Positions 1-12,072 of a stretch of 64,000 nucleotides of DNA are shown here, in pieces. Below the pieces are notes generated by a model. The model had not been told where the DNA came from. It saw nothing but the letters and a program-made list of their open reading frames with translations, and did not search any database. Each line of letters opens with the position of its first letter. The first letter of the stretch is position 1. This stretch comes from Amia ocellicauda. Lineage: Eukaryota; Chordata; Actinopteri; Amiiformes; Amiidae. The position numbers and the translations under genes were made by a program. The stretch is taken from the NCBI RefSeq assembly GCF_036373705.1, contig NC_089863.1, positions 6,073,357 to 6,137,356 of the forward strand, written 5' to 3'.

Positions 1-102
1 CTGAGCTCGGGTTGATTGTGTGTTACTGCGGTCGCCTCGGCCAGCTCGCTTATAATAAACCCCGTAGAATAAAAAAAAACACGCACACACAGCTGGGTCG
101 AC

Positions 103-112
103 TCTCGCGAGA
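103..112. promoter_or_regulatory. TCTCGCGAGA palindrome, possible CpG-type promoter element
   Basis: The perfect palindrome TCTCGCGAGA is present, and the next 300 bases include a GC-rich stretch (about 270-420). In vertebrates this motif is a known core element of TATA-less CpG promoters, bound by BANP. No neighbouring exon could be identified, so a promoter for a gene lying to the left or running into the window is only inferred. It may equally be a chance palindrome. Confidence 0.3.
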
Positions 113-206
113 ACCACAACCCCCCCCCCTCACCTCCCCTGTCTGGTCATAAATATTCTGCAGCTGCTCCAACGTATACCTTACCCTGGCATTCACTACG
201 GGCTTT

Positions 207-870
207 TCACACACACACACACACACACATCAATAAAGAAATAAACCCCGCGTTTAATGAAATGAATGAGTTGGTCTGGACCTCGGCCGGGGCAGCGGAG
301 AGCCTGTGGCTGCGACATGGGGGCAGCCCGGGGTCCGTGGCCGTGGGAGGGGGCGGGGGTTCCGGTCTAACACACGCTGGATTGCCCGAGGTCTGTTTCC
401 TGCAGAGCTGCACATGTTCATTTAAGCGCCTTCCTCGCCTGTCTAATGGCTTCTTCTTCCTCCTCCTCCTCCTCCTCCCCCTTGTTGTTCAGGTGCTCTT
501 GTTTCGGGAACTGGTCGATACAATCCCTGGATCAAATCAGATCAACCATGAACAACAAAAAGCAGAGAAATCAAATCTACTCAAATCAAATCAAATCTAG
601 TTACAGACATAAGCATCGACTGAGGCCGGGCGAGTCACAGTCCCCACTTATCCACTCCATTCACCTTTTTCCTGGTGTGTATGTGTGTGTGAGTGATGCG
701 GGACAAAAGTAAGGACACACACACATACAAACACACACACAGAGACTCACTAACACTCACGCACAGACACAGATACACACACACTTGCAGAGACTCACAC
801 ACAGTCACACACACTAACACTCACACAATCACACACAAACTCAGACTCACACTCTCACACTTATCTGCAC
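207..870. repeat. CA-rich simple repeats
   Basis: A (CA)n microsatellite lies at about 207-229, a TCC run near 455-480, and a degenerate CA/CACAGA minisatellite at about 713-870. The short reading frames here are repeat translations. No gene is supported. Confidence 0.75.
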
Positions 871-1461
871 TAGCCTAACTCAGTGAGTGATGTGTTGTGA
901 CTGCTCTGTGTGACTGACAGAGGTCAGGGGGGGTGGGGGGGTGCAGCCTCCATTGATTTTTTTTTCTGACAGACCCACGCTTCTTCTGTCCCTTTCTCAT
1001 CTTTTAATTAAGCTTTCCTGTTAAGTGGGCTCTGGTAATTGATCAAGGCCCCCCGCCCTCCATTTTGGATGGGCCCAAATCAGCAACACGGATTGATTGA
1101 TTGATTGATTGATTGATTGTAAACCCTTCTTACAGGGAAAAGAAGAACACCTGTCTTTCCTTCATTCTAGGCTGACAATCAAGGGTGGGGTTATTTCTGA
1201 CAGTATCTTTTCAACCTATCAAGTAAATCTATGGGTTACAGGCTAAACATATGTTTTACGACTCATGTATTTTAAATATACAAGCTAATAAGGGGGAATT
1301 GTGGAGAATGAAAAATATAAAGATCTCAAATATCTACCAGATATTAAAAAAGCTACTCACATCCATTCAGAAATGGGTTCTGTAGGGCAGTACTGTAGTC
1401 TGATCTGGGGCTAACAACCCCCCCCCACCAGCCCTGCCGCCGGTTGTGTTGAATTAGAATG
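871..1461. other. No gene seen; (GATT)n tract
   Basis: A (GATT)n tetranucleotide repeat sits at about 1091-1119. The rest is unremarkable non-coding sequence with no recognisable exon or mobile element. Confidence 0.6.
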
Positions 1462-1945
1462 GAAAATGTCTATCTTTAAGCGCCAGGTGGGGGACAGAAA
1501 TGTCTCTGACGGCCAGTGAAACCCTGACACTGACCCTGACACACTAACACACTGACACACTAACACACTGACACAGACACACTGACACAGTAATACACTG
1601 ACATGGACACACTGTCACAGTAACACACTGACACAGTGAGACTGACACACTAACACACTGACATGGACACACTAACACTCTGAAAATGTCTATCTTTAAG
1701 CACAAGGTGCGGGACAAAAATGGCTCTGACGGCCAGTGACACCCTGACACTGACACTGACACAAACACACTAACACACTGACACACTAACACACTAACAC
1801 AGACACACAGACGCACTAACACACTGACACGGACACACTGACACAGTAATACTCTGACACAGTAACACACTGACATGGACACACTGTCACAGTAACACAC
1901 TGAGACTGACACACTAACACACTGACACTGATACACTGTTGCTGG
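1462..1945. repeat. CACTGACACA minisatellite with ~220-bp higher-order unit
   Basis: The array is built from variants of ACACTGACACA. A unique-looking stretch beginning GAAAATGTCTATCTTTAAGC occurs at 1462 and again at 1682, so the minisatellite lies within a tandemly duplicated unit of about 220 bp. Confidence 0.75.
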
Positions 1946-2850
1946 CACCTCAGTGTGCATGTGTCGCCATGGCCCTGTTGTGAGAGGTTGTAGTTGGGTT
2001 GTGTGTCGGTTCTGACAACTATGACAGGAGACGAACGCTGCCAAGACGCGTGTCCCCTGAGCGTCCCCCGGACTCTCCCACCGCGTCACATTGCTTCATG
2101 GTTACAACGTGACTTGGAGAGATGGGAGTGTGTTGGTGCTGGGGGGGGGAGGTGTTGTTCCATGTGCCATGAAAGTTGATCTCTGGGGGATCTTCTCTGT
2201 AATTGGAAGAGATTCCAAGCTTGGATTTGCACCAATGAATCTGACACTCGCTGACTTTGACCCTGACGCCGACCCCGGGCTGTGGCTGTCATGCCAGCTG
2301 CATGGCCTTACAGCTGAGCGGCACCAGAGAGCACTGGAAAAACAACCAGTCAAGTATTACCACCCCACAGTGACAGACAGGGGGGCGGGGTTTCTGCGGA
2401 GAGTGCATACACCTGCTCTAGCGCCACTTTCGAATTGTGTCTATGGATTAGCGTTGAAGACTTGATGTTGAAGGTGGTCTAGAGACTCACTTCGGAGTCT
2501 GTGGCGGCCAGGAGGAGGAAAATATCAGCGACTGGAATGGTTTGGATGCCTAACAAAACACCCTCACCCTGGCGTATTTACTCTGCTGGTCATGAAGTGT
2601 TTTAGAGCCGGCAGTGGCTCTGTTATCAGCCCACCAACAATACCAGCCACGCAGCAAAACTAGAAACCTAGCGGCTGTCCTTGTTATTGTGCACCTGGAG
2701 CTTATCTCACACTGAGTGCAGTACAAACAGTTGGCACCGCTATAAAAAACAACTTGGCAGAGAGATAAGGGGAGAGTTTTGACCCTTGTACCATAAACTC
2801 AAACTTTGTACAGCTCCCCCAATTCCTGAGAAGCATGTGCTGACACGAAT
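1946..2850. other. No recognisable gene
   Basis: Several short open frames occur, the longest about 124 codons on + at 2091-2465. None shows a known domain or clear splice context. I see nothing that can be named. Confidence 0.5.
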
Positions 2851-2867
2851 GGGCTCCGGCAGGGTTT

Positions 2868-3035
2868 CCAGGCCCTTGTCAATCTGCCGTTGACTCAGAG
2901 CTGGAATAAAGACAGGGTGCCCTGACCGCCAATCCTGACAGCGACGCCAGTCCTTTCAGACACTAGGACCCTGAAGGAGAGCAGTGACAACCAGAGACCC
3001 CATTGGCCCTTGAAGACTGGACCTGCCGGTGGACA
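2868..3035. repeat. Dispersed repeat, copy 1
   Basis: This stretch is related to 4085-4205. Both contain a GGTTTCCAGGC block, a CTCAGAGCTGGA block and a TGGCCCT(T/C)AAG block in the same order. It is probably a non-autonomous DNA transposon or SINE-like relic; its family was not determined. Confidence 0.45.
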
Positions 3036-3147
3036 AGAATAAGGACAGGCCGCAAAATGTACTTTCAACTCAATTACTGATATAACCTCATTGCTTTATA
3101 ATGGCAGAACCAAAAAAGTAATATCCCTGATCTTATAAAACATCTGC

Positions 3148-3237
3148 ACACTTCTCTCTCTCTCTCTCTCTCTCCCCCTCCCTCCATCCCTCTCTCAGCA
3201 TTCTCAGCCTCCCTGTCTATTTGCAATAAACAACCTA

Positions 3238-3296
<59 letters not shown>

Positions 3297-3300
3297 CCCA
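3148..3300. repeat. (CT)n microsatellites
   Basis: Two CT arrays (about 3150-3174 and 3240-3296) are separated by a CCTCC-rich spacer. A (GT)n tract follows at about 3458-3507. Confidence 0.85.
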
Positions 3301-3674
3301 CTGTCAGCACTCTCCTCCTCTCCCTACTCTCCTGTAATGAACAGCCTCCCATCTAATAATCCTGAGAATGAGGGAACCAGAGTGAGAGAGAGAGAGAGGG
3401 AAAGGGGGAGAGTGATAGGGCAAGAGTCTGATTGATAGATACAGAGAGGAACGAGAGGGGTGTGTGTGTGTGCATGTGTGTTCGTGTCTGTGTGTGTGTG
3501 TGTGTGTAACGAGGGGCGCTCTGATATATCTCTGTTAATTAAAGAGAGTGCTTCATCCTTATTCCCCCTCCTCCCTTACTCGGCAAAGTCCAGAGCACAT
3601 TATTTAATGTACTGGCAGTGCAGGTTGTGCGTTCAGTTGAGTTGTCATCTTCGACTGGTCAATGGTGTGTGACT

Positions 3675-4035
3675 GCTCTTCACTACAGTATACTGCACTA
3701 TACTGCACTACACTGCACTACACAAAGCTACACTGCACTACACTATACTATACTGCACGACACTATACTAAACTACAGTGCACTATACTACCCTACACTG
3801 CACTACACATTGCTATACTGCACTACACTATACTATACTACAGTACAGTATACTACACTACACTGCACTACAATACACCACACTGCACTACACTACACTA
3901 TACTGCCCTACACTTCGCTATACTGCACTATTCTACACTAAACTGTACAACACTACACTATATTGCACAACACTACAGTACTTCACTGTACAACTCTACA
4001 ATACAGTATATTACTCTACATGACACTACAATACA
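3675..4035. repeat. CACTA/TACTG short-period minisatellite
   Basis: Degenerate 5-base units alternate CACTA, TACTG and TACTA over about 350 bases. All frames on + stay open only because of the repeat composition, so no protein is inferred. Confidence 0.8.
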
Positions 4036-4084
4036 GTTGTACACAGCCCGGGCTGCTTCAGTGCTCGAGGGGTTAACCGACTCA

Positions 4085-4205
4085 GGGTTTCCAGGCTCCT
4101 GTCGATCAGCCACCAACTCAGAGCTGGACTAAAACAGGGCGACCCTGAGGAGGAGGAGGAAAAAACATAGACCACACTGGCCCTCAAGGACAGGAGCTAC
4201 TTGCC
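4085..4205. repeat. Dispersed repeat, copy 2
   Basis: Second copy of the repeat at 2868-3035, with the same block order and several substitutions. Confidence 0.45.
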
Positions 4206-4316
4206 CCAGCACTACACTGTTACCACAATCCAATCTCATCGACTAATTTCATCTAATCTAACAGCGCCGGGCAGATAATATCAGACTCAGCCCCCAAAAA
4301 TACAGGATTGCAAAAA

Positions 4317-5062
<746 letters not shown>

Positions 5063-5099
5063 AGCTCCAGATTAGCACCAGTCTTAGACAACTCAACAT

Positions 5100-5392
5100 T
5101 GTTTCACGCGAAGTCCAAGACTAGTAACCTGTGGGCCGCACCGGTTGTCCTCGTGAAAAAGAAAGATGGTACCTGGAGGTTCTGCGTGGATTATCGGAGA
5201 CTGAATGCCGTGACCCACAAAGATGCCTACCCTCTCCCCCGTATTGAGGAATCATTCACAACTCTGACTGGTGCCGAGTGGTACTCAACATTGGACCTCG
5301 CCAGTGGGTACTGGCAAGTTGAGGTGGATCCCTGTGACCGTGAGAAGACTGCCTTTACAACACCTTTAGGCCTATACGAATTTGAGGGAGGC
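5100..5392 (+). mobile_element. Ty3/gypsy-type reverse transcriptase fragment
   Basis: About 97 codons on + carry the hallmark blocks of a Ty3/gypsy reverse transcriptase: VLVKKKDGTWRFCVDYRRLN and, about 45 residues later, LDLASGYWQVEV, then KTAFTTPLGLYEF. The fragment stops at a poly-T run at 5393 and lacks the YVDD block, protease, RNase H and LTRs, so it is a short relic. Confidence 0.88.
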
Positions 5393-5404
5393 TTTTTTTT
5401 TTTT

Positions 5405-6960
5405 TTTTTACAGTTTTTCCCAATTGCGTACACACTATTCTCTGAATAACACCCCAATACCCCTAAACTGTTAACACAATGCCCATTATAAAAAGTCGCA
5501 TCTGCAAAACCTTACACACATAGGGAAAAATTAACTATAAACTATATACACAGCCCTCAAAATCAAATAATCGGGTCAGAATCATGCACACATACATCAT
5601 ATCTGTTGCTCACACTGAGCATTAAGAAAACACTGTGTTTAGAAAAATAAAACTCTCTCATGGAATGGAAAATGGAAAATGGAAGATGGAAGATTCATGT
5701 AGGAAAACAAAAAGAATCCACCAACACAGCCAGCAAAGAAGAACTTTATTTTATATATAGTTTGATCCATTCAAATTACAAATGTAAATATATATAACAC
5801 ATGCACTTTGTATCAATAAGCAAGAACAAGTACACATGAATGGAGAGAAAAGAAAACACTGAAACCTCAGGCACTGTCCTGCCTGTCATGTTGAATTGGC
5901 CACATGTTTTCATCCACATCACAACTGATGTGTTCCCTGGCCAAGCAGCAGGGGAAAAGTGCCTAGCAAGGCGGATCCATCCTTGGCACGCCTCCGCAGT
6001 GATATCACCACAGGCCTCCTCCATCGCCTGGAGAAGACATCGCCAAGCTGAGAAAATTTCCTCAACTGGATTGAGGAAGGGGGGGATATGGTGGAAGGAA
6101 AATCATTTGCATCTGGGGGTGGTTGGTGAACCAGTCTTGGATTAGCGCTGCATGGTGGAAGCTCACATTGTCCCATATGACACCATAAGTGGTGTGGCCT
6201 GGGGCCCTATGTTGTCTCTCTGGGGTGGTGAAAAAAAGGTCATACAGTGCATCAAGGAATACCAGAAGGAGTGCTGTGCTGTAAGGGCCAAGTGGGCCAT
6301 GGCGATGGACAACCCCCTGCTGACTGATAGCAGCACACATGGTTATGTGTTCACCCCTTTGGCCAGGGACCTCCACCCTCGCTTGGTGGCCAATGATGCT
6401 CTGTCCCCGCGCCGCCTCTTGGTCGGATTGAATCCTGCCTCGTCCACATAGATGAACTCAATGTGGTCATCAGTGGTATCAAGCTCAAGTATTCTCTGAC
6501 CATGTAGGAGCAGAGATTAGAACATGGTGCATTAGTGCACTTCCTGTACCTCTGTCTCTGCCAAGTGCACAACAGTACTGTACACAGCTCGCTTGCACAT
6601 ACAAGTAGCACACCTTTCACACGAGCGGAGTTCCTCTCAAATGGTACACACTATATTTGCTTCATGCTCATCTTGTGCCTTCTCAGCAAACGATCAATAG
6701 TGGATATTGAAACACGGTGTATGTTCTGTTTGGAGTCTAATCGCATTATTTGCCAACACCATGACTATTCAGCCTCTTGTTCTTGGGTGAAGAGACCTGA
6801 GGCCTGTGAAAGCAGCTGTGTGTGTGTAGTCTTTACTGCTATGACATCATGTTCTGGCCCAGTGTGTGGCATGAGATTTTACTGCCAACTAAATAACTTT
6901 GTGGCCACATTGCAAGAAAGTGACCACAGAACCCAGACATGTGGCAACGGACACACGCAG
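5405..6960 (-). mobile_element. IS630/Tc1-superfamily DDE transposase relic
   Basis: On the minus strand, scattered across frames, are pieces of a DDE transposase. A VDEAG-type first-aspartate block lies near 6430-6460. A WDNVSFHH block (second aspartate) followed by LPPYPPL lies at about 6080-6170. A C-terminal EEACGDITAEACQGWIR block lies near 5970-6024. Frameshifts separate them, and the segment with the final glutamate after LPPY is disrupted, so the gene is dead. A candidate low-side terminus begins TACAGTTTTTCCCAATTGCG near 5408; the matching end was not found. Confidence 0.75.
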
Positions 6961-7321
6961 ACCCCGGGGTGAGAAACGTGGTCAAGATAACATTCTAACC
7001 TGACATTTTAACCTAAGTTGCAGAGAACAGGTACCCACGACCGATAAAGTCAAAATACACCGAATCATGGGAGTCGAGTGAAAACAAAGACCTGTCACCG
7101 TACGCTGTATATGTGCCTGTACGGTTCCAGAGAGGGACTTGTGACACACGACATGCAGACGACGTCATTGTGCAACAAGCTGCCACACGTGGGGTGGGGT
7201 GACACAGCTGTGCAGCATTTTTCTCGCCTTGTCTCTGTCCGAAAAGAAATACAACCAAACTACAACGAAACCCCAACCTCATACAACGGTGCTGGAATAA
7301 AATGTGTGAGCTGGGTAGTTG
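6961..7321. other. No gene seen
   Basis: This is non-coding sequence between the transposase relic and a TG minisatellite. Short open frames show no recognisable domain. Confidence 0.5.
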
Positions 7322-7605
7322 GGTCACAAGCAGTGTGTGTAATTCAGTGTGTGTGTGTTGTAGTGTGTGTTAGTGTGTCTGTACTGCAGTGTGTGTTGCA
7401 GTGTGTGTTAGTGTGTCTATACTGCAGTGTGTGTGTAGTGCAGTGTGTTGTTGTGTGTGTTTTGCATTGTGTGTGTTGTGGTGTGTGTTTTGTGTGTATT
7501 GCAGTTTATGTTGTGGTGTGTGTATTGCAGTGTGTGATGTATTGTGTATATTGCAGTGTGTGGTGTTCTGTGTGTTAGTGTGTGTTGCAGTGTGTGTGTT
7601 GGTCA
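7322..7605. repeat. TGTGTGTTGCAG-type minisatellite
   Basis: Irregular units of GTGTGTGTT(G/A)CAGT. A short (CAGG)n tract follows at about 7616-7634 and a (GA)n tract at about 7785-7812. Confidence 0.85.
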
Positions 7606-7780
7606 TGTACAGTAGGCAGGCAGGCAGGCAGGCCGGTGTTAATGCTGTTCCTAGCGATTATCTGTCTCTGCAGCGAGACTAAACTGCATGGGCCCCTCCC
7701 ACTGCCAATTAATCCTCCTTAATTAAATCAGGACAATTATCTATTACTGACAAGGAGAGGGAACCTGCCAGGTGCAAGGA

Positions 7781-7812
<32 letters not shown>

Positions 7813-7814
<2 letters not shown>

Positions 7815-8119
7815 CGCTATGCATTGTGAGGACACTAAGCCCCATTCACACTGGCACACCAGCCCAGGTTCTGACCGACTTTTTAGTAACCCGGGTTCTG
7901 ATTGCCTCCACTGCACTCTGTGCTTCATTTCGCTCACAGCTACTGGGACCTGTGCCTGTTTGATAGTATTTTGCGCCGATTGTAAATGGACTGTATTCTG
8001 CAATGCTTTGGAGGTGTGTATCTGGGGGCAGCTATCAGTCTCCCTGGGTCAGGGGCCCCTGCTAAGACAGGAGTGATAATAGTGGAGTGGAGGGATTGAG
8101 GTATCCGGCATCTGGTCAA
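7813..8119. other. No gene seen
   Basis: Non-coding stretch between simple repeats. Nothing recognisable in either strand. Confidence 0.5.
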
Positions 8120-8305
8120 GACACACCTGTCTGCCTGTGTCTGTGTGTGTCTTTCTGTGTGTCTGTCTCTGTGTCTGTGTCTCTGTGTGTGTCTATGTCT
8201 GTATCTCTGTGTGTCTGTATGTGTCTGTCTTTCTGTCTCCCTGTATCTCTGTGTCTGTGTCTCTGTGTGTTTGTATGTGTCTGTCCATCTGTGTCTCAGT
8301 CTCTG
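8120..8305. repeat. TGTGTCTCTG minisatellite
   Basis: Degenerate GTGTCTCTGT/GTCTGT units. Open frames here are Cys/Val/Ser-rich translations of the repeat. Confidence 0.85.
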
Positions 8306-8665
8306 ACCTCAGAGTGCTGATGTATCTCTATCCCCTTTTGCTGCTTTTGTGACTTCTGCAATAATAATCATCTGCATCAGCATTCAAATAAAGCCCAGTA
8401 AAGAAATCGATCAAGTAAATCAACAGGTGAGGAAACCACAACACACTGTGGCTCTCGGGACACAGGGGCGGCCAGCTGTGCTATAGAGACGCCGGGAGAG
8501 GAGAGGGGGAAGAGATGAGAGGAGCGCAGAGGAGAGGAGAAACTGCCAGGGAAGAAGGATGCTGGGCGTGATGTCACCGGGGTCAGTGGGGGTCGCGCTG
8601 TCAGAGAGAGCAGTCCTGTATCTTGCTGCATCAGCAGGCAAGGAAACAAACAGACAGCTCTGTAT

Positions 8666-8762
8666 ATCAACAGGGTGGGAGAGAGAGAGAGTAGGAGAGA
8701 GAGAGAGAGAGAGGGGCAGGGAGAGAGAGAGAAGCACAGAGAGAGGGAGAGAGAAAGAGCCT
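8666..8762. repeat. (GA)n microsatellite
   Basis: Purine tract of GA/GAGAGG units. The preceding stretch 8306-8665 shows no gene. Confidence 0.85.
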
Positions 8763-8904
8763 CCTCAGGCTAATCAGTAATGGCCCATTACAGTGCTGTG
8801 CTGTGGGCTGCTGATCCAGCCTGTTATCTAATTGCTGCCCCGGTACTGATCGCTCAGCAAATCAATCTCTGCAGCCAGACCCGTCATCAGCACTGCGCTG
8901 TACT

Positions 8905-9275
8905 GCCCTGTGTGTGTGTGTCTCTGTGTGTGTGTGTGTCTCTGTGTTTCTGTCGATCTCTGTCTCTGTGGGTGTGTGTCTGTGTGTTTCTGCCCATCTG
9001 TGACTCTGTGGGTGTGCGTTTCTCTCTATGTGTGTCTGTCTGTGTCTCTGTGTATCTCTGTGGCTCTGTGGGTGTGTGTGTTTCTGTGTCTCTCTGTTTC
9101 TGTCCGTCTGTGTCTCTGAGTGTGTGTGTGTCTCTGTCTGTGTCTCTGCAGGTGTATGTGTCGGCCTGTGTCAGTCTGCGTGTTTTGTTTTCATTCTGTG
9201 TGTGTGTGTGTCAGTCTGTGTGTGTTTTTTTCATTCTTTGCCTGCATCTCTGAGTGTGTCTGTCTGCAGCTCTGT
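8905..9275. repeat. GTGTCTCTGTG minisatellite
   Basis: About 370 bases of GTGTCTCTGTG/TGTCTGTC variants, similar in composition to 8120-8305. A looser CACTGCAG(C/T)ACAG array follows at 9295-9425. Confidence 0.85.
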
Positions 9276-9429
9276 GATACTGAGCTACTGAACACACTAT
9301 ATCATCCCAACAGTGGTACACTGACACACTGAACACACTGCAGCACAGCCCTGAAAAAACTGAACACACTGCAGCCCAGCACTGAGCCACAGTACACACT
9401 GCAGTACAGTACAGAGCTACACAAAAGCA

Positions 9430-10295
9430 CACACAGTAATGTTACAGCAATTCGCGTCTTTTCCACATTAAGACCTACTTTAAACTGGTAACAGATGATA
9501 TTGCATTATCTCATGATCCAGGTGTAGCCGAAACATCTGGGCTGCTGTCTATAATATGAGCAATGACAACAAACAACAACCGCCTAGCGCCCCCATCTGC
9601 CGGCCACATGTGGTATTACACCGTGTAACAGCCCACCGCAAGGATCTGCAGGTGAAACAAACGGCTACACGAATTAACTGGCCGTTTAAAACTGATTCTC
9701 TCCCTAAGACGCGGTTTAAAACAACCCAAGGCAAGCCACTGAAGTATTAAAAAACGCAGAATATTATTACACGGATCGTTTTTTGCAGTGCAAGTCAAAT
9801 CGCAATGCCAATAAAGACTTAAGCTGGTGGGATGCCAAATAGTGGCAGTGCCAAAGCACCCGTCTCCTGGCAGTGGGTGGCACTGTAGCCGCCAAATAGA
9901 GTTCCCTCTGCCAATACTACGCCGGCTTCAGCATTGCCAACAGGAATATCCTGAACACACATTGCTTAATAGCTTCTTAAAACATTAGGTAAGCATCAAC
10001 GGTCTTTAAAACATCGAGCCTTTCATAAAATGAGAATCCAGAATCAATTCCTCTTAGCAGCTCCATTAATTTAGTTAATCATTATTATATTCCGATTCTC
10101 CACCAAACTATATATCTTGGTTAAATAAGTCAGAGCAGAATGAATTAGTATAATTTATTTTCTCCGAAGATAAATCTCTCTTATTAGTCGTAAATTTATG
10201 ACTAATGTGTGGAATAGTGGAAAGCTTTACAAAGTTGTCCAAAACTGAAAAATACTGGGCTTTCAGAAACTTGTGTTTTAATTGAAAATATTGTA
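9430..10295. other. No gene seen
   Basis: AT-rich to mixed non-coding sequence. No domain, splice structure or named repeat recognised. Confidence 0.5.
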
Positions 10296-10299
10296 TTAC

Positions 10300-11110
10300 A
10301 TAGTGTAAATGTCTGGTCCAATTGATAGTATTAAGGGTCCCCTTTGAACCTACAGTATTTTCATCCTGGGACACTGTTTGTGGAAGTGGGATTAGACCCT
10401 CAAACTGGTGACCCCCATGCCAAAATGTCATTTTTGTACATGCAATGTGAGTGTTCCGAGGCTGTGTAGATCTGTAGTGAACTTAAATGTAGGTATACAA
10501 GGGAATTATTGATGTTTAAATTACTGACAAGTATGCCTCGGAAAGCTAATAAGCCTTATTCATCAAACAGATGGACAAATAGAGTAAACTATTTTGGTTG
10601 TATGTTTCCAGTTCCAAAAATAGCTCCCCAGCAAAAAACTACTGTACCTTATAAAGATGATTTTTCAAGAGAGAAAGCAACCCTTGGAACACTGACAACC
10701 AGCAGATAATTCCTATTGTATACCTAAATGTATACAGCTATTGAATTGGACCTAAAATAATTTTGGGGCCATTCTCTTAAATATTAGAAAGCCAGCGTTG
10801 GAACGCTCACAATGCATGTACAAATACGACATTGTGGCATGGGGGTCACCGGTTTGGGGGTATATTCCCAGTTCCACATACAGTGCCCCAGCACAACAGT
10901 ACTGTAGGTTCAAAGGGGACCCTTAATACTATGAAGTGGGCAAGAAATTATTTTGGGGGCATTCTTTTCAATTAGAGAAAGCCTCGGACCTCTCACAATG
11001 CACTTTAAAATATGACATTGTGGCATGGAGGTCACCAGTTTGGTTGTGTGCAGTTCCAGAAATAGTTCCCCAGCATGAAACTACTGTAGCACTATTGTAC
11101 CTTAATGCCA
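10300..11110. repeat. Inverted and direct cluster of a ~140-bp repeat
   Basis: The reverse complement of about 10315-10465 matches 10795-10935 closely; for example both contain GCATGGGGGTCACC and AGGTTCAAAGGGGACCC in the same order. A third, more diverged direct copy lies at about 10975-11110 and a degenerate fourth at about 10520-10680. The arrangement suggests a fold-back (MITE-like) DNA transposon with internal duplications. Confidence 0.65.
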
Positions 11111-11163
11111 CTAATACTTTTACAAATTCTGTTCAGTTTCACAAATTGTAGAGTATGTGTATA

Positions 11164-11164
<1 letters not shown>

Positions 11165-11201
<37 letters not shown>
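11165..11201. repeat. (ATT)n microsatellite
   Basis: Twelve or so ATT units. Confidence 0.9.
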
Positions 11202-11202
<1 letters not shown>

Positions 11203-11237
11203 ATCTTTCCACTGTTCTGGCATTCCGGCGTTTTACC

Positions 11238-11540
11238 CAGTGCTCTCAATCCTGGTCTTGTAGGAACCCCCACCCTGCTGGTTTTTGTTTCAATTACTTA
11301 ATTGAAGTAACAATCTGATTACATTTGACTCATAAAATTGAGTAAGTGATAAAAAGATGGTTCCTGAATAATTTAAGTTATTTATAAAATTGTATACTAA
11401 ACTTAAAAGCTCTACTGTTTCAAATTATTAAAAGGCTTTGATTTAGTTCAATTAAGGGTTCAAATAAGTAATTGAGAGCTCGACTGGAACAAAAAACAGC
11501 AGGGCAGGGGCTCCTCCAGGACCGGGGTTGAGAACCACTG
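11238..11540. mobile_element. Non-autonomous hAT-like element (family 1, copy A)
   Basis: The ends are inverted repeats: CAGTGCTCTCAATCCTGGTC at the left, and the complement of CAGTGGTTCTCAACCCCGGT at the right. The flanking arms also pair (CCCTGCTGGTTTTTGTT against AACAAAAAACAGCAGGG). Related copies lie at 18400-18684 and 43591-45310. No target duplication is obvious at this copy. Confidence 0.65.
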
Positions 11541-12036
11541 CTATAGGGTCTGTGTAGAGTTCGGGCTCTATACTTCAGGGGCTGTGTATCATTATTTATT
11601 TATTTATTTATTTGAATAGCAGGAGCCAATACACATATATGTATTTACAATTCATACAAAATTAATCCATAAACTAAAATGTCCTCAGACATACTGCTGA
11701 CCTACGGCCACGTTGCCCGTTATTGTTGACAACACAGTGTATATAATCTAATGACAGGGCAGAACAACAGCAGGGGTATTGTTTAACTCTATAGGAATAT
11801 TGCATCCCTTTATAGCAATAGCATTATTTTACAACTTTGCTCATATAAAGATGCAAGATAAAGCGCTATATTGTTCAATAGTGGCGCAGAACTGCTGAAA
11901 CGAAACAAAATTTTTCACAGACACACCTGAAACCGGAGGAATTAAATGCTCTCCTCTGCCTTGTAACGCACTTGTGTGTCTTGTTGTTTAGAGTATAGTT
12001 TCAGTCAGGGTGGGTGAATTGCAACGACAATATATA

Positions 12037-12072
<36 letters not shown>

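Noticed and set aside
262..600. 112-codon frame near the left edge
   Set aside because: Composition follows GC-rich and TCC repeats. No homology could be recognised, so it was left as possible promoter-proximal DNA.
2091..2465. 124-codon frame in mixed-composition DNA
   Set aside because: No domain, no splice context, and flanked by repeats. Not supported as a gene.
7322..9275. Cys/Val-rich small secreted proteins on both strands
   Set aside because: All derive from TG/TCTG minisatellites. No conserved start, signal peptide or exon structure.
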